NCBI GenBank assembly: GCA_003724275.1
Contig: RHFA01000036.1
Span: 1-18,825, forward strand
Reading direction: 5' to 3'
DNA: 18,825 nt
Source of the DNA: Thaumarchaeota archaeon S13
GTDB lineage: Archaea; Thermoproteota; Nitrososphaeria; Nitrososphaerales; Nitrosopumilaceae
This document shows, piece by piece, positions 7,795 through 13,313 of the stretch. The position numbers and the translations under genes are program-made. Each line of letters opens with the position of its first letter. The first letter of the stretch is position 1. Under the pieces are notes generated by a model that did no database searches, had not been told where the DNA came from, and saw nothing but the letters and a program-made list of their open reading frames with translations.

Positions 7795-8997
7795 ATGGCC
7801 CTAGAGGTGCTCAACGAGAACCCCATCGTCTACGTCCTCATCGCGTGGGTGGTCACCGTCGCCGGCGCCAAGGCGTGCGGCCTGGACCGCCGCGGCTTTT
7901 CGCTCAAGCCCTATAGCCTCGTCTACCGCAACGAGTCCGTCAACGCCGTCCTCGTGCGCCTCCTCTCGCGCACGCGCCGCGCCGTGAGGGTCTTCGCCGA
8001 CGCGAGCGTCGTGGCGGGGTTTGTGATGATGGCCTTTGCGTTCTGGTTTCTGGCGTCCAACGTCGCGGCGTACTTTGAGGAGCCCGCCGAGTTCGCCGAG
8101 GTCACGGTCCTCATACCCGGCGTGACGCTCACGTCAGGGCCGGCGATCGCGTTCTTTTTGCTCTCGATACCCATAGTCCTCGTCATGCACGAGGGCGCGC
8201 ACGGCATCGTCGCGGCACTCGAGCGCATCAGGATAAAGAACGGCGGCTTTGCGGTGTTTATCGCCGTGTTTGCCGGGTTTGTCGAGCCAGACGAAAAAGA
8301 GTTCGAGTCGGCCAAGCGCGTCTCGCGCCTGCGCGTGATCGGGGCCGGCGCGACTGCCAACGTCGCGTTCTCGCTGGCGCTCGGCGCGGTCCTGCTGACA
8401 AACCCCGTCTTTGCCATAGTCCTGCCCGAGCCCATACTCGGCGCGTTCTACGAGTCGCCCGGCGGCGTCGGCGTGCTCTCGGTGATGGAGGGCCTCGGCG
8501 CCGAGCGCGCCGGCGTCATGGCCGGCGACATGATCACCGGCGTCAACGGCGTTGACGTGAGGTCGTTCGTGGACCTGCTGGGCGCGGGCCTAGAGCCGGG
8601 CGATGTCGCTGACGTGCGCATACTGCGCGGCGGCGAGGAGATGTCCCTAGAGGTCGAGATAATGCCCTCGCCGACAGACCCCGACGTCGGCCTCGTCGGC
8701 ATCATGCGCGACAGCACGTCGGCGTTCAAGCCGATACACGGGTACATTGCATGGGACAACCCCCACGTCTCGATGTTCCTCCTATGGCTGTGGATGATAT
8801 CCTTCTTTATCGGGATTATCAACATGCTCCCCCTCCCCATACTCGACGGCGGCAAGTTTGTCCACATACTGCTCTCTGCGCGGCTCTCCGGCCCGCGCCT
8901 CAACGCCGCAATGTGGGGCATATACGGCGCGACGTTTGCGCTGTTTGCGCTAAACATCGGCCTCTCGTATGTCAAGTCTGGATGGTTTACGATTTGA
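7795..8997 (+). CDS. Site-2 protease family membrane metalloprotease with PDZ domain (M50)
   Basis: A 400-residue polytopic membrane protein. The zinc-binding motif HEGAH (H132, E133, H136) lies in a hydrophobic segment, and the third ligand motif N343-x2-P-x3-L-D351-G is near the C-terminus (NMLPLPILDGG). A PDZ domain sits between them at about 222-305 (GVLSVMEGLGAERAGV, GDMITGVNGVDV). Membrane segments are visible at about 10-26, 68-88, 114-131, 150-162, 184-210, 325-348 and 372-391. Such enzymes cut membrane-anchored substrates within the bilayer, often to release a regulator; the substrate here is unknown. The ATG at 7795 is chosen from TATA spacing; an in-frame GTG at 7783 is an alternative. 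The stop overlaps the next gene's start by 16 bases, so the two are translationally linked. Confidence 0.92.
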   Translation: MALEVLNENPIVYVLIAWVVTVAGAKACGLDRRGFSLKPYSLVYRNESVNAVLVRLLSRTRRAVRVFADASVVAGFVMMAFAFWFLASNVAAYFEEPAEFAEVTVLIPGVTLTSGPAIAFFLLSIPIVLVMHEGAHGIVAALERIRIKNGGFAVFIAVFAGFVEPDEKEFESAKRVSRLRVIGAGATANVAFSLALGAVLLTNPVFAIVLPEPILGAFYESPGGVGVLSVMEGLGAERAGVMAGDMITGVNGVDVRSFVDLLGAGLEPGDVADVRILRGGEEMSLEVEIMPSPTDPDVGLVGIMRDSTSAFKPIHGYIAWDNPHVSMFLLWLWMISFFIGIINMLPLPILDGGKFVHILLSARLSGPRLNAAMWGIYGATFALFALNIGLSYVKSGWFTI

Positions 8998-10028
8998 GGC
9001 GTGCGGCTGCATGCGCGTGCGGCGCGGCGGCGATATACACGCGCCGCTATTCGGGCGAGTCGCTCTGCGCGGCGTGCTTTACGCGGTCCATACGCAGGAG
9101 GGCCGCTGCGGCGATCTCGCGCCATTCAATGGCAAGGAGGGGCGATCGCATGTGCGTCGGCGTGTCCGGGGGCAAGGACTCCCTGGCCCTCCTTCACGTG
9201 CTCTCCGGCATGGCGCCGGCAAGGGGCGTCGAGCTCGTCCCCGTGACCATAGACGAGGGCATACCCGGATACAGGGACGAGGCCCTCTCGATAGTCTCGC
9301 GCTTTTGCTCGTCGCTGGGACTCGGGCACCACGTCCTCTCGTACGAGTCCCTCTTTGGGACCACGCTCGGGGAGGCCCTCGAGGCGCCCTCGAGGCAGTC
9401 CTCGTGCGCCATATGCGGCACGCTGCGCCGCCGGGCCCTCGACGTGGCAGCCGAGCGCCTCGGGGCCGACTCGGTCGCCACGGGCCACAACCTCGATGAC
9501 ATGCTCCAGACTACGCTCATCAACATCATGTCCGGCGACGTCGAGAGGATTGCGCGCGAGGACCCCGGCGGCTCGGGGCGCTCTGGGGCGAGGCGGGTAA
9601 AGCCGTTCTGCGACATTTACGAGGCCGAGGTCGCCTTTTACGCGTATGCCGAGTCGATCCCGTTCCAGGCCGAGTCGTGCCCCCACATGGCCGAGGGGAT
9701 ACGGACCGAGGTCCGCGAGTTCCTCAACGGCCTCGAGGCGCGCCACAGCGGCATAAAGAACTCGATGCGCCGCTCGGCCTCCGAGATCGCCTCGCGCCTG
9801 CGCGCCGGGAGCCCCGCGGGGCCTCCCACGCCGTGCGCGCGCTGCGGCGCGCCGAGCACTGGGGAGGCCTGCTCGGCGTGCCTGACGCTCGGGTCCGTGC
9901 GCGCGGGGCGACCCTTAGGCAAATATACCTCTGCGCGCGCGGGCCGCGCGGTAGCAGGGAGGGCCGGGGCGCTAGCCGTGCCCCGTTCTGAAACCGGCTA
10001 TACGCAGAGGCCAGCAACCGGCGGGTAA
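8982..10028 (+). CDS. ttuA: tRNA 2-thiolation enzyme, TtuA/Ncs6 family (TIGR00269 type)
   Basis: A 348-residue ATP-pyrophosphatase that activates tRNA uridine for 2-thiolation. Seen: an N-terminal zinc knuckle (C11-x-C13, C29-x2-C32; the first pair has one residue between cysteines where the family normally has two), the PP-loop SGGKDS at 62-67, the catalytic/cluster cysteines C142-x2-C145 (SCAICGTLRR) and C233 (ESCPHM), ATGHNLDD at 167-173, and a C-terminal zinc knuckle C285-x2-C288, C297-x2-C300. The start overlaps the protease gene by 16 bases. The last 45 or so residues after the zinc knuckle are low-complexity and lack family features; they are encoded by the SRP RNA promoter and the first 79 bases of the SRP RNA gene. 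A lost stop codon or a sequence error near 9915, where a TAG occurs in another frame, could explain this. Confidence 0.88.
   Translation: MVYDLRRAAACACGAAAIYTRRYSGESLCAACFTRSIRRRAAAAISRHSMARRGDRMCVGVSGGKDSLALLHVLSGMAPARGVELVPVTIDEGIPGYRDEALSIVSRFCSSLGLGHHVLSYESLFGTTLGEALEAPSRQSSCAICGTLRRRALDVAAERLGADSVATGHNLDDMLQTTLINIMSGDVERIAREDPGGSGRSGARRVKPFCDIYEAEVAFYAYAESIPFQAESCPHMAEGIRTEVREFLNGLEARHSGIKNSMRRSASEIASRLRAGSPAGPPTPCARCGAPSTGEACSACLTLGSVRAGRPLGKYTSARAGRAVAGRAGALAVPRSETGYTQRPATGG
9919..9928 (+). promoter_or_regulatory. TATA box of the SRP RNA gene, inside the ttuA ORF
   Basis: GCAAATATAC has its centre about 26 bases before the first base of the predicted SRP RNA at 9950. It is the only AT-rich patch in this part of the gene and lies in codons 313-316 of the thiolation ORF. 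Confidence 0.75.
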
Positions 10029-10265
10029 ATCCCCGGGCGGGCGGCACCCGCCTGGCGGGCGGGCGTGAAGCCACGCCGGGGCGGGTGGTTGCAGCGCAGG
10101 GGCCGGCCGAAGGGCCGCACCCCATGCGCGAACCGGCGAAATGGGCCAGGTCCGGGAGGGAGCAGCCCTAAGTCGGAGCATCCACGCTTCCCCGTCAACG
10201 TGGTGGATCTTGCCGGCCAGGAGACGGGGCCGTTGGCCCGTGGTGGAGCCGCCGGGCCTGCTACC
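9950..10265 (+). ncRNA. ffs: Signal recognition particle RNA (7S RNA), archaeal type
   Basis: About 316 bases, the usual archaeal length. The ends pair perfectly (GGTAGCAGG at 9950-9958 with CCTGCTACC at 10257-10265), forming the terminal helix 1. Helix 6 is clear at 10094-10129: GCGCA/TGCGC at the base, a GGGG/CCCC block, then GGCC-GAAG-GGCC with a GNAR tetraloop at 10109-10112, the SRP19 site. Helix 8, the SRP54 site, holds the universal core GGTCCGGGAGGGAGCAGCCC at about 10149-10168. The RNA scaffolds SRP19 and SRP54 and directs ribosomes making membrane and secreted proteins, such as the surface proteins and protease in this window. A TATA box 26 bases upstream fixes the 5' end; the 3' end is set by base-pairing and may be off by a few bases. 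Confidence 0.95.
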
Positions 10266-10266
10266 T

Positions 10267-10273
10267 ACATATT
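10267..10273 (+). promoter_or_regulatory. TATA box for the 102-residue hypothetical protein
   Basis: ACATATT starts two bases after the SRP RNA 3' end and is centred 28 bases before the ATG at 10298. Confidence 0.55.
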
Positions 10274-10297
10274 GCCCGCCCCGCCGCGGCGCGCGCG

Positions 10298-10606
10298 ATG
10301 GACGCGGCAGGGGGGTTTGCGGGGCTCGCCGCGCGCGCCGGCGCGGCGCGCGCCACGCTAGAGTCCCTGCGCGAGTTTTGCCTCTCGCTGGATCCGGGCG
10401 TCGTGGAGCACGTGCGCATGCACAGGGTCGTCTTTGGCAGGTCCATGGCGATGCGCTGGTTTGCCGACCTGTCGTCTGACGGCGGCGCCGTCTCTGTCAG
10501 GCTAAACATGGGCCGGCGCGCCGAGGCGCAGGTCATCGTGGTTGGCGCCGGCGGCGACGAGGGCGAGGCGCGCGCGGCGATCGCCGCGGCGCATGCGCGG
10601 GCCTAG
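10298..10606 (+). CDS. Small hypothetical protein, possibly DUF5655-like
   Basis: A 102-residue soluble protein. An Ala-rich N-terminal helix (residues 1-20) precedes a segment, LREFCLSLDPGVVEHVRMH, then strands RVVFGRS, MRWFADLSSD and AVSVRLNMGR. The order of helix, 'L-x-L-D-P-x-V' turn, and strands ending in a VRLN-like strand recalls small DUF5655/DUF1801-type domains, but the match is from memory and weak. The ATG at 10298 is supported by a TATA box 28 bases upstream. The stop codon shares a CTAG tetramer with the convergent acylphosphatase stop. The family's biochemical role is unknown. Confidence 0.7.
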   Translation: MDAAGGFAGLAARAGAARATLESLREFCLSLDPGVVEHVRMHRVVFGRSMAMRWFADLSSDGGAVSVRLNMGRRAEAQVIVVGAGGDEGEARAAIAAAHARA

Positions 10607-10881
10607 TCCAGTATGTCAAAGGAGGAAAACTCGCCAGTCGGCTCGCCCTCCTCGGCCTCTACGCCCTCGACGCGCGCGGCATCCGGCCCGCGCGCGCACC
10701 ACTCTAGCACGCGCCTGACGGACTCGGCGTCGCCCTCGACTGTAGCCTCTACCCTGCCGTCGTCGAGGTTGCGAACCCAGCCGACGACGTCGTGCGACGC
10801 GGCGACCTTTTGCATCGTCAGGCGGTAATAGACGCCCTGCACCGTTCCGGACACGTGGACGTGAACCCTCCTCTGGGCCAT
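10603..10881 (-). CDS. acyP: Acylphosphatase
   Basis: A 92-residue enzyme that hydrolyses acyl phosphates to carboxylate and phosphate. The phosphate-binding loop and catalytic Arg are in VSGTVQGVYYR (residues 10-20), and the catalytic Asn in VVGWVRNLDDGRVEATVEGD (Asn at residue 38). The distal GP..ARVEGV and the closing strand FSSFDIL also match the family, as does the length. A TATA-like TTAATTA at 10905-10911 is 27 bases before the ATG, giving a leaderless message independent of the NAC gene 51 bases upstream. The stop overlaps that of the convergent hypothetical gene. Confidence 0.95.
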   Translation of the reverse strand: MAQRRVHVHVSGTVQGVYYRLTMQKVAASHDVVGWVRNLDDGRVEATVEGDAESVRRVLEWCARGPDAARVEGVEAEEGEPTGEFSSFDILD

Positions 10882-10904
10882 GCGCGCCGGCGGCGGGGCG
10901 GGTG

Positions 10905-10911
10905 TTAATTA
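10905..10911 (-). promoter_or_regulatory. TATA box for acylphosphatase
   Basis: TAATTAA on the minus strand is centred 27 bases before the ATG at 10881, between the NAC stop and acyP. Confidence 0.6.
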
Positions 10912-10932
10912 GTCTTGCACGGCGGGCGGGCC

Positions 10933-11274
10933 TCAGCCGCCCTTGAGGAGCATGATGGCGCGCGCGAGCTCGCCGTCAGACTCGGCGAGCGCCTCCTTTG
11001 CCCTCTCGGCGTCGACGCCGGCCTGGTCGCAGACGAGCTGCACGTCCTCCTCGGAAAAGATGGGAACCTCGAGCTCGCGCTCCTCGTACGAGTCGGCCGT
11101 GACGGTGAAGACCGTGTTCTCCTTTGAGACCATCTCGGCGACCTGCGGCTTTGCGATGATGATCTCCTTCTTGTTGGTCCTTATGAGGACCTCCTGCACG
11201 TCGGGCACGTCCTTCATGTCGATGCCCATGCGGTCAAACATCCTGCGCGCCTGCCGGTTGCCGCCACGCATCAT
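10933..11274 (-). CDS. nac: Archaeal nascent polypeptide-associated complex protein (NAC)
   Basis: A 113-residue archaeal NAC, a homodimeric ribosome-bound factor that meets emerging chains. The N-terminal basic stretch (GGNRQARRMFDRMG) precedes the NAC beta-barrel domain with VQEVLIRTNKKEIIIAKPQV and ENTVFTVTADSYEER. The C-terminal UBA domain runs from about residue 72 to the end (SEEDVQLVCDQAGVDAERAK, LARAIMLLKGG). ATG at 11274 is chosen because a TTTTAAA box lies 27 bases upstream. Its ATGA overlaps the stop of the upstream PUA gene by 4 bases, so it has both its own promoter and possible translational coupling. Functionally it is close to the SRP RNA encoded nearby, since both act on nascent chains. 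Confidence 0.95.
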   Translation of the reverse strand: MMRGGNRQARRMFDRMGIDMKDVPDVQEVLIRTNKKEIIIAKPQVAEMVSKENTVFTVTADSYEERELEVPIFSEEDVQLVCDQAGVDAERAKEALAESDGELARAIMLLKGG

Positions 11275-11744
11275 CGTGCCCCGTCCCCCCCGCCGCCTTT
11301 TAAACCGTTCCTGACGCGCACGGCGACGCCGCGGTCCAGGGACGTGACTAGCGCGTGCGGCAGCGCGGCGCGCCCGACTGCGATGACCCGCCCGCGGCTC
11401 ACGACGGCGACGTCGGCTGCGGCGCGGACGTTCGTGCCGCAGCGCGTGACATGCGCGCAAAAGACGGACCGGCCGCTGGCCACAAACGGCGCGGCCTCGT
11501 CGCTCACCTCGACGCACGACTCGGCGAACCGGCGCGACTTTAGGAGCATCTGGGCCAGGCGGACAGAGAGCGCGATGCCGCCGTCGGGCCGCAGCGTGCA
11601 CAGGACCGCGCCGTCGTGCCAGACGGCCTTTATGCGGCCGTTCTTTCTTGACCGCTCGAGCTCGATGCCGCGAGGCAGGCGCCTCGAGACGCCCTGACCA
11701 AAGAGCGCGTCAAGCGTGTGCCTGACCTTTGCCTCGCCGTCCAT
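11271..11744 (-). CDS. PUA-domain RNA-binding protein
   Basis: A 157-residue protein. The C-terminal half is a PUA domain, with FAESCVEVSDEAAPFVASGR, RSVFCAHV, then the typical NVRAAADVAVVSRGRVIAVG and a terminal VTSLDRGVAVRVRNGLKG. The N-terminal half resembles the pre-PUA domain of archaeal stand-alone PUA proteins (KVRHTLDALFGQGVSRRLP, IELERSRKNGRIKAVW). PUA domains bind structured RNA such as tRNA or rRNA; no catalytic domain is visible, so the target is open. The start at 11744 is preferred over longer in-frame options because a TATA-like GGTATTTAG lies about 31 bases upstream and the N-terminus fits the family. Gene order PUA-NAC with a 4-base overlap suggests linked expression of translation-related factors. 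Confidence 0.85.
   Translation of the reverse strand: MDGEAKVRHTLDALFGQGVSRRLPRGIELERSRKNGRIKAVWHDGAVLCTLRPDGGIALSVRLAQMLLKSRRFAESCVEVSDEAAPFVASGRSVFCAHVTRCGTNVRAAADVAVVSRGRVIAVGRAALPHALVTSLDRGVAVRVRNGLKGGGGDGAR
11297..11305 (-). promoter_or_regulatory. TATA box for NAC, inside the PUA gene 3' end
   Basis: GTTTAAAAG on the minus strand is centred 27 bases before the NAC ATG and lies within the last codons of the upstream gene. Confidence 0.55.
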
Positions 11745-11770
11745 GACGGCGCGGCGGCCGGGGCGGGCCG

Positions 11771-11779
11771 CTAAATACC
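11771..11779 (-). promoter_or_regulatory. TATA box for the PUA-domain gene
   Basis: GGTATTTAG on the minus strand is centred about 31 bases before the ATG at 11744, back to back with the promoter of the DUF3800-type gene. Confidence 0.5.
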
Positions 11780-11817
11780 ATGCAGTCCCGCCACGCGCGC
11801 GGATCCGCGCCGGCACG

Positions 11818-11826
11818 CCTTTAAGG
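11818..11826 (+). promoter_or_regulatory. TATA box for the DUF3800-type gene
   Basis: CCTTTAAGG is centred 27 bases before the ATG at 11849. Confidence 0.6.
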
Positions 11827-11848
11827 CCCCGCCGCGCGATCGGGCGCG

Positions 11849-12583
11849 ATGAAGGGCGTCGAGACGATGCTGATGTTTGGGGACAGCTCTGGAAACCCGT
11901 CGCTAACAGGAGGCGGGCTTGCCGGCTCGCCCCACTATATAGTCGGGACCATCACCATGAACGCGCCCGCCGCGAGGCGGATTGACTCCCTGGTGCTGGA
12001 CCTGAAGAGGCGGCATTTGGGGACAGACCCAATGAGGGTAGATCTTCACGGGAGCGCCCTCAGAAAGACCCTGAGCCGGATCACCAGGGACAGGGACGCC
12101 ACGGAAACGGTGTTTGGCGCCGTGGTCAGCGGCGTAATCAGGATAGCCGAGGCGAACGACTTTTCTATCAACATGGTGATCACTGACAAGAGCCGATCAA
12201 GCAAAAAGTCCGGGTATAAAGCAGTCGCAAGAGCTTCGTGGTCCCACGCAACAGACATGTTTTGCCAGGACATGCTGCGCGTTAAGCGCGAGACAGTGGG
12301 CATCGCCATACTGGACAGGTATGACGACGCCACAAACAGGGTCGTTGGAAGGGCGGTGTCCCAAGGCCTCTCACAGCTGGATCTTTTGCGGAATGCCAAA
12401 AGCACGGCCATGCCATACCCCATGTTTGTGGACTCTAGATCGAGCAATCTTGTGCAGCTTGTGGACATGATCACGTATGTTGTGGCGCGGCACGAGGCAA
12501 GCCCGGATGACGAGGCGTTTTTGAAGTGGCGCAGGCGACTGTCGCCAAGGATTAGCAAGATGGTGAGGACGAGCGTTGGTTGA
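11849..12583 (+). CDS. DUF3800-type protein
   Basis: A 244-residue protein with the DUF3800 pattern: an N-terminal acidic strand (LMFGDSSGNP, D12; the family usually has DESG), a hydrophobic strand YIVGTITM, MRVDLHGSALRK, then a strand with an acidic residue (GIAILDRYDDATN, D156) and the C-terminal PMFVDSRSSNLVQLVDMITY (D195, D206). The family has an RNase H-like layout of acidic residues and is often found near mobile or defence genes, but its activity is not established. The start is supported by a TATA box 27 bases upstream; a second ATG at 11867 is possible. The gene is less strongly GC-biased than its neighbours, which hints at transfer. A tandem structured noncoding repeat begins right after its stop codon. 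Confidence 0.75.
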   Translation: MKGVETMLMFGDSSGNPSLTGGGLAGSPHYIVGTITMNAPAARRIDSLVLDLKRRHLGTDPMRVDLHGSALRKTLSRITRDRDATETVFGAVVSGVIRIAEANDFSINMVITDKSRSSKKSGYKAVARASWSHATDMFCQDMLRVKRETVGIAILDRYDDATNRVVGRAVSQGLSQLDLLRNAKSTAMPYPMFVDSRSSNLVQLVDMITYVVARHEASPDDEAFLKWRRRLSPRISKMVRTSVG

Positions 12584-12710
12584 GGGATAGCGGTTCTGGC
12601 GGTCCGGCCTCAAGGGTCCCGGGCCGCCAGCCCCTCGGCGCTAGTACCCGGAGGTAGTTCGCTGCCTAGGCAGCCGGCTAGGGCGGCGCGATTTAAGGAT
12701 TGGCCGGCTC
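12584..12710. repeat. Structured noncoding repeat, copy 1
   Basis: First of two copies offset by exactly 157 bases. It starts at the base after the DUF3800 stop. It holds a near-perfect stem, TGGCGGTCCGG (12597-12607) with CCGGGCCGCCA (12619-12629, one G-U pair), the perfect palindrome GCTGCCTAGGCAGC (12661-12674), and GATTTAAGGATT (12690-12701), which is TATA-like. No coding potential was recognised on either strand. Confidence 0.9.
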
Positions 12711-12740
12711 CCGGCACGGCCGCGCCGGAGGACATGACTT

Positions 12741-12867
12741 GGGATAGCGGTTCTGGCGGTCCGGCCTCAAGGGTCCCGGGCCGCCAGCCCCTCGGCGCTA
12801 GTACCCGAAGATAGGTCGCTGCCTAGGCAGCCGGCCAGGGTATCCTGATTTAAGGATTCACCGGCTC
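12741..12867. repeat. Structured noncoding repeat, copy 2
   Basis: The first 67 bases (12741-12807) are identical to copy 1. The GC stem is at 12754-12764/12776-12786, the palindrome at 12818-12831 and GATTTAAGGATT at 12847-12858. Differences cluster in two places: 12808-12817 and 12841-12846. Here TATCC (12841-12845) can pair with GGATA at the copy's 5' end (12742-12746), closing the whole unit; copy 1 lacks this. A small hairpin, CCGGCT-CTTGC-AGCCGG, follows at 12861-12877. Confidence 0.9.
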
Positions 12868-12892
12868 TTGCAGCCGGAGGCCCCCCATAGGG

Positions 12893-12900
12893 TTTTATAG
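12893..12900 (+). promoter_or_regulatory. TATA box for the A-type Fe-S carrier
   Basis: TTTTATAG is centred 27 bases before the ATG at 12924, just after repeat copy 2. Confidence 0.75.
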
Positions 12901-12923
12901 CCGCCCCCCGGCCCGTGCCCCAA

Positions 12924-13274
12924 ATGGCAACCGAACAGGTTCAGAGGGTCGTCTCGGTCACGCCAAAGGCCGCCGAGAAGATCAAGGAGTTCATGTCGCA
13001 AGAGGCCGAAAAGCCCGAGTACCTGCGCGTATACGTGCAGGGAGGGGGCTGCTCTGGCCTCTCGTATGGCATGGGCTTTGAAAAGGCGCCAGAGGACGAC
13101 GACAAGGTCCTAGAGGAGAGCGGCGTAAAGCTGCTCGTCGACAGCTATAGCATCGACCACCTCAAGGGGGCAAGCGTCGACTATATCGAGAGCCTCATGG
13201 GGTCGGGGTTCAAGATAAACAACCCCAACGTCACAAAGTCCTGCTCGTGCGGGCACTCGTTCAGCACGGAATAG
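12924..13274 (+). CDS. A-type iron-sulfur carrier (IscA/HesB/ErpA family)
   Basis: A 116-residue protein of the Fe-S biogenesis A-type carrier family, which holds and passes Fe-S clusters to apoproteins. The three cluster cysteines are present: C43 in YVQGGGCSGLSYGMGF, and C107-x-C109 in TKSCSCGHSF. The start region VSVTPKAAEKIKEFM and the segment LVDSYSIDHLKGASVDYIES also fit. An in-frame GTG at 12915 is a possible earlier start, but the ATG at 12924 matches TATA spacing of 27 bases. Possible clients in this window include the Fe-S dependent thiolation enzyme. A T-run (13303-13309) after the stop probably ends transcription, facing the S-layer-like gene that converges on it. Confidence 0.95.
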   Translation: MATEQVQRVVSVTPKAAEKIKEFMSQEAEKPEYLRVYVQGGGCSGLSYGMGFEKAPEDDDKVLEESGVKLLVDSYSIDHLKGASVDYIESLMGSGFKINNPNVTKSCSCGHSFSTE

Positions 13275-13302
13275 GCCCGCGTGCGCGGCCTCGCGTGCGC
13301 TG

Positions 13303-13309
13303 TTTTTTT
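13303..13309 (+). terminator. Poly-T terminator after the Fe-S carrier gene
   Basis: Seven T residues lie 29 bases after the stop codon at 13274. Archaeal RNA polymerase ends at such T-runs without needing a hairpin. Confidence 0.65.
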
Positions 13310-13313
13310 GTAC

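Noticed and set aside
12584..12870. tRNA, C/D or H/ACA guide RNA, or CRISPR array
   Set aside because: No T-loop or CCA-like acceptor, no C/D or ACA boxes, and only two units of about 127 bases with a long spacing.
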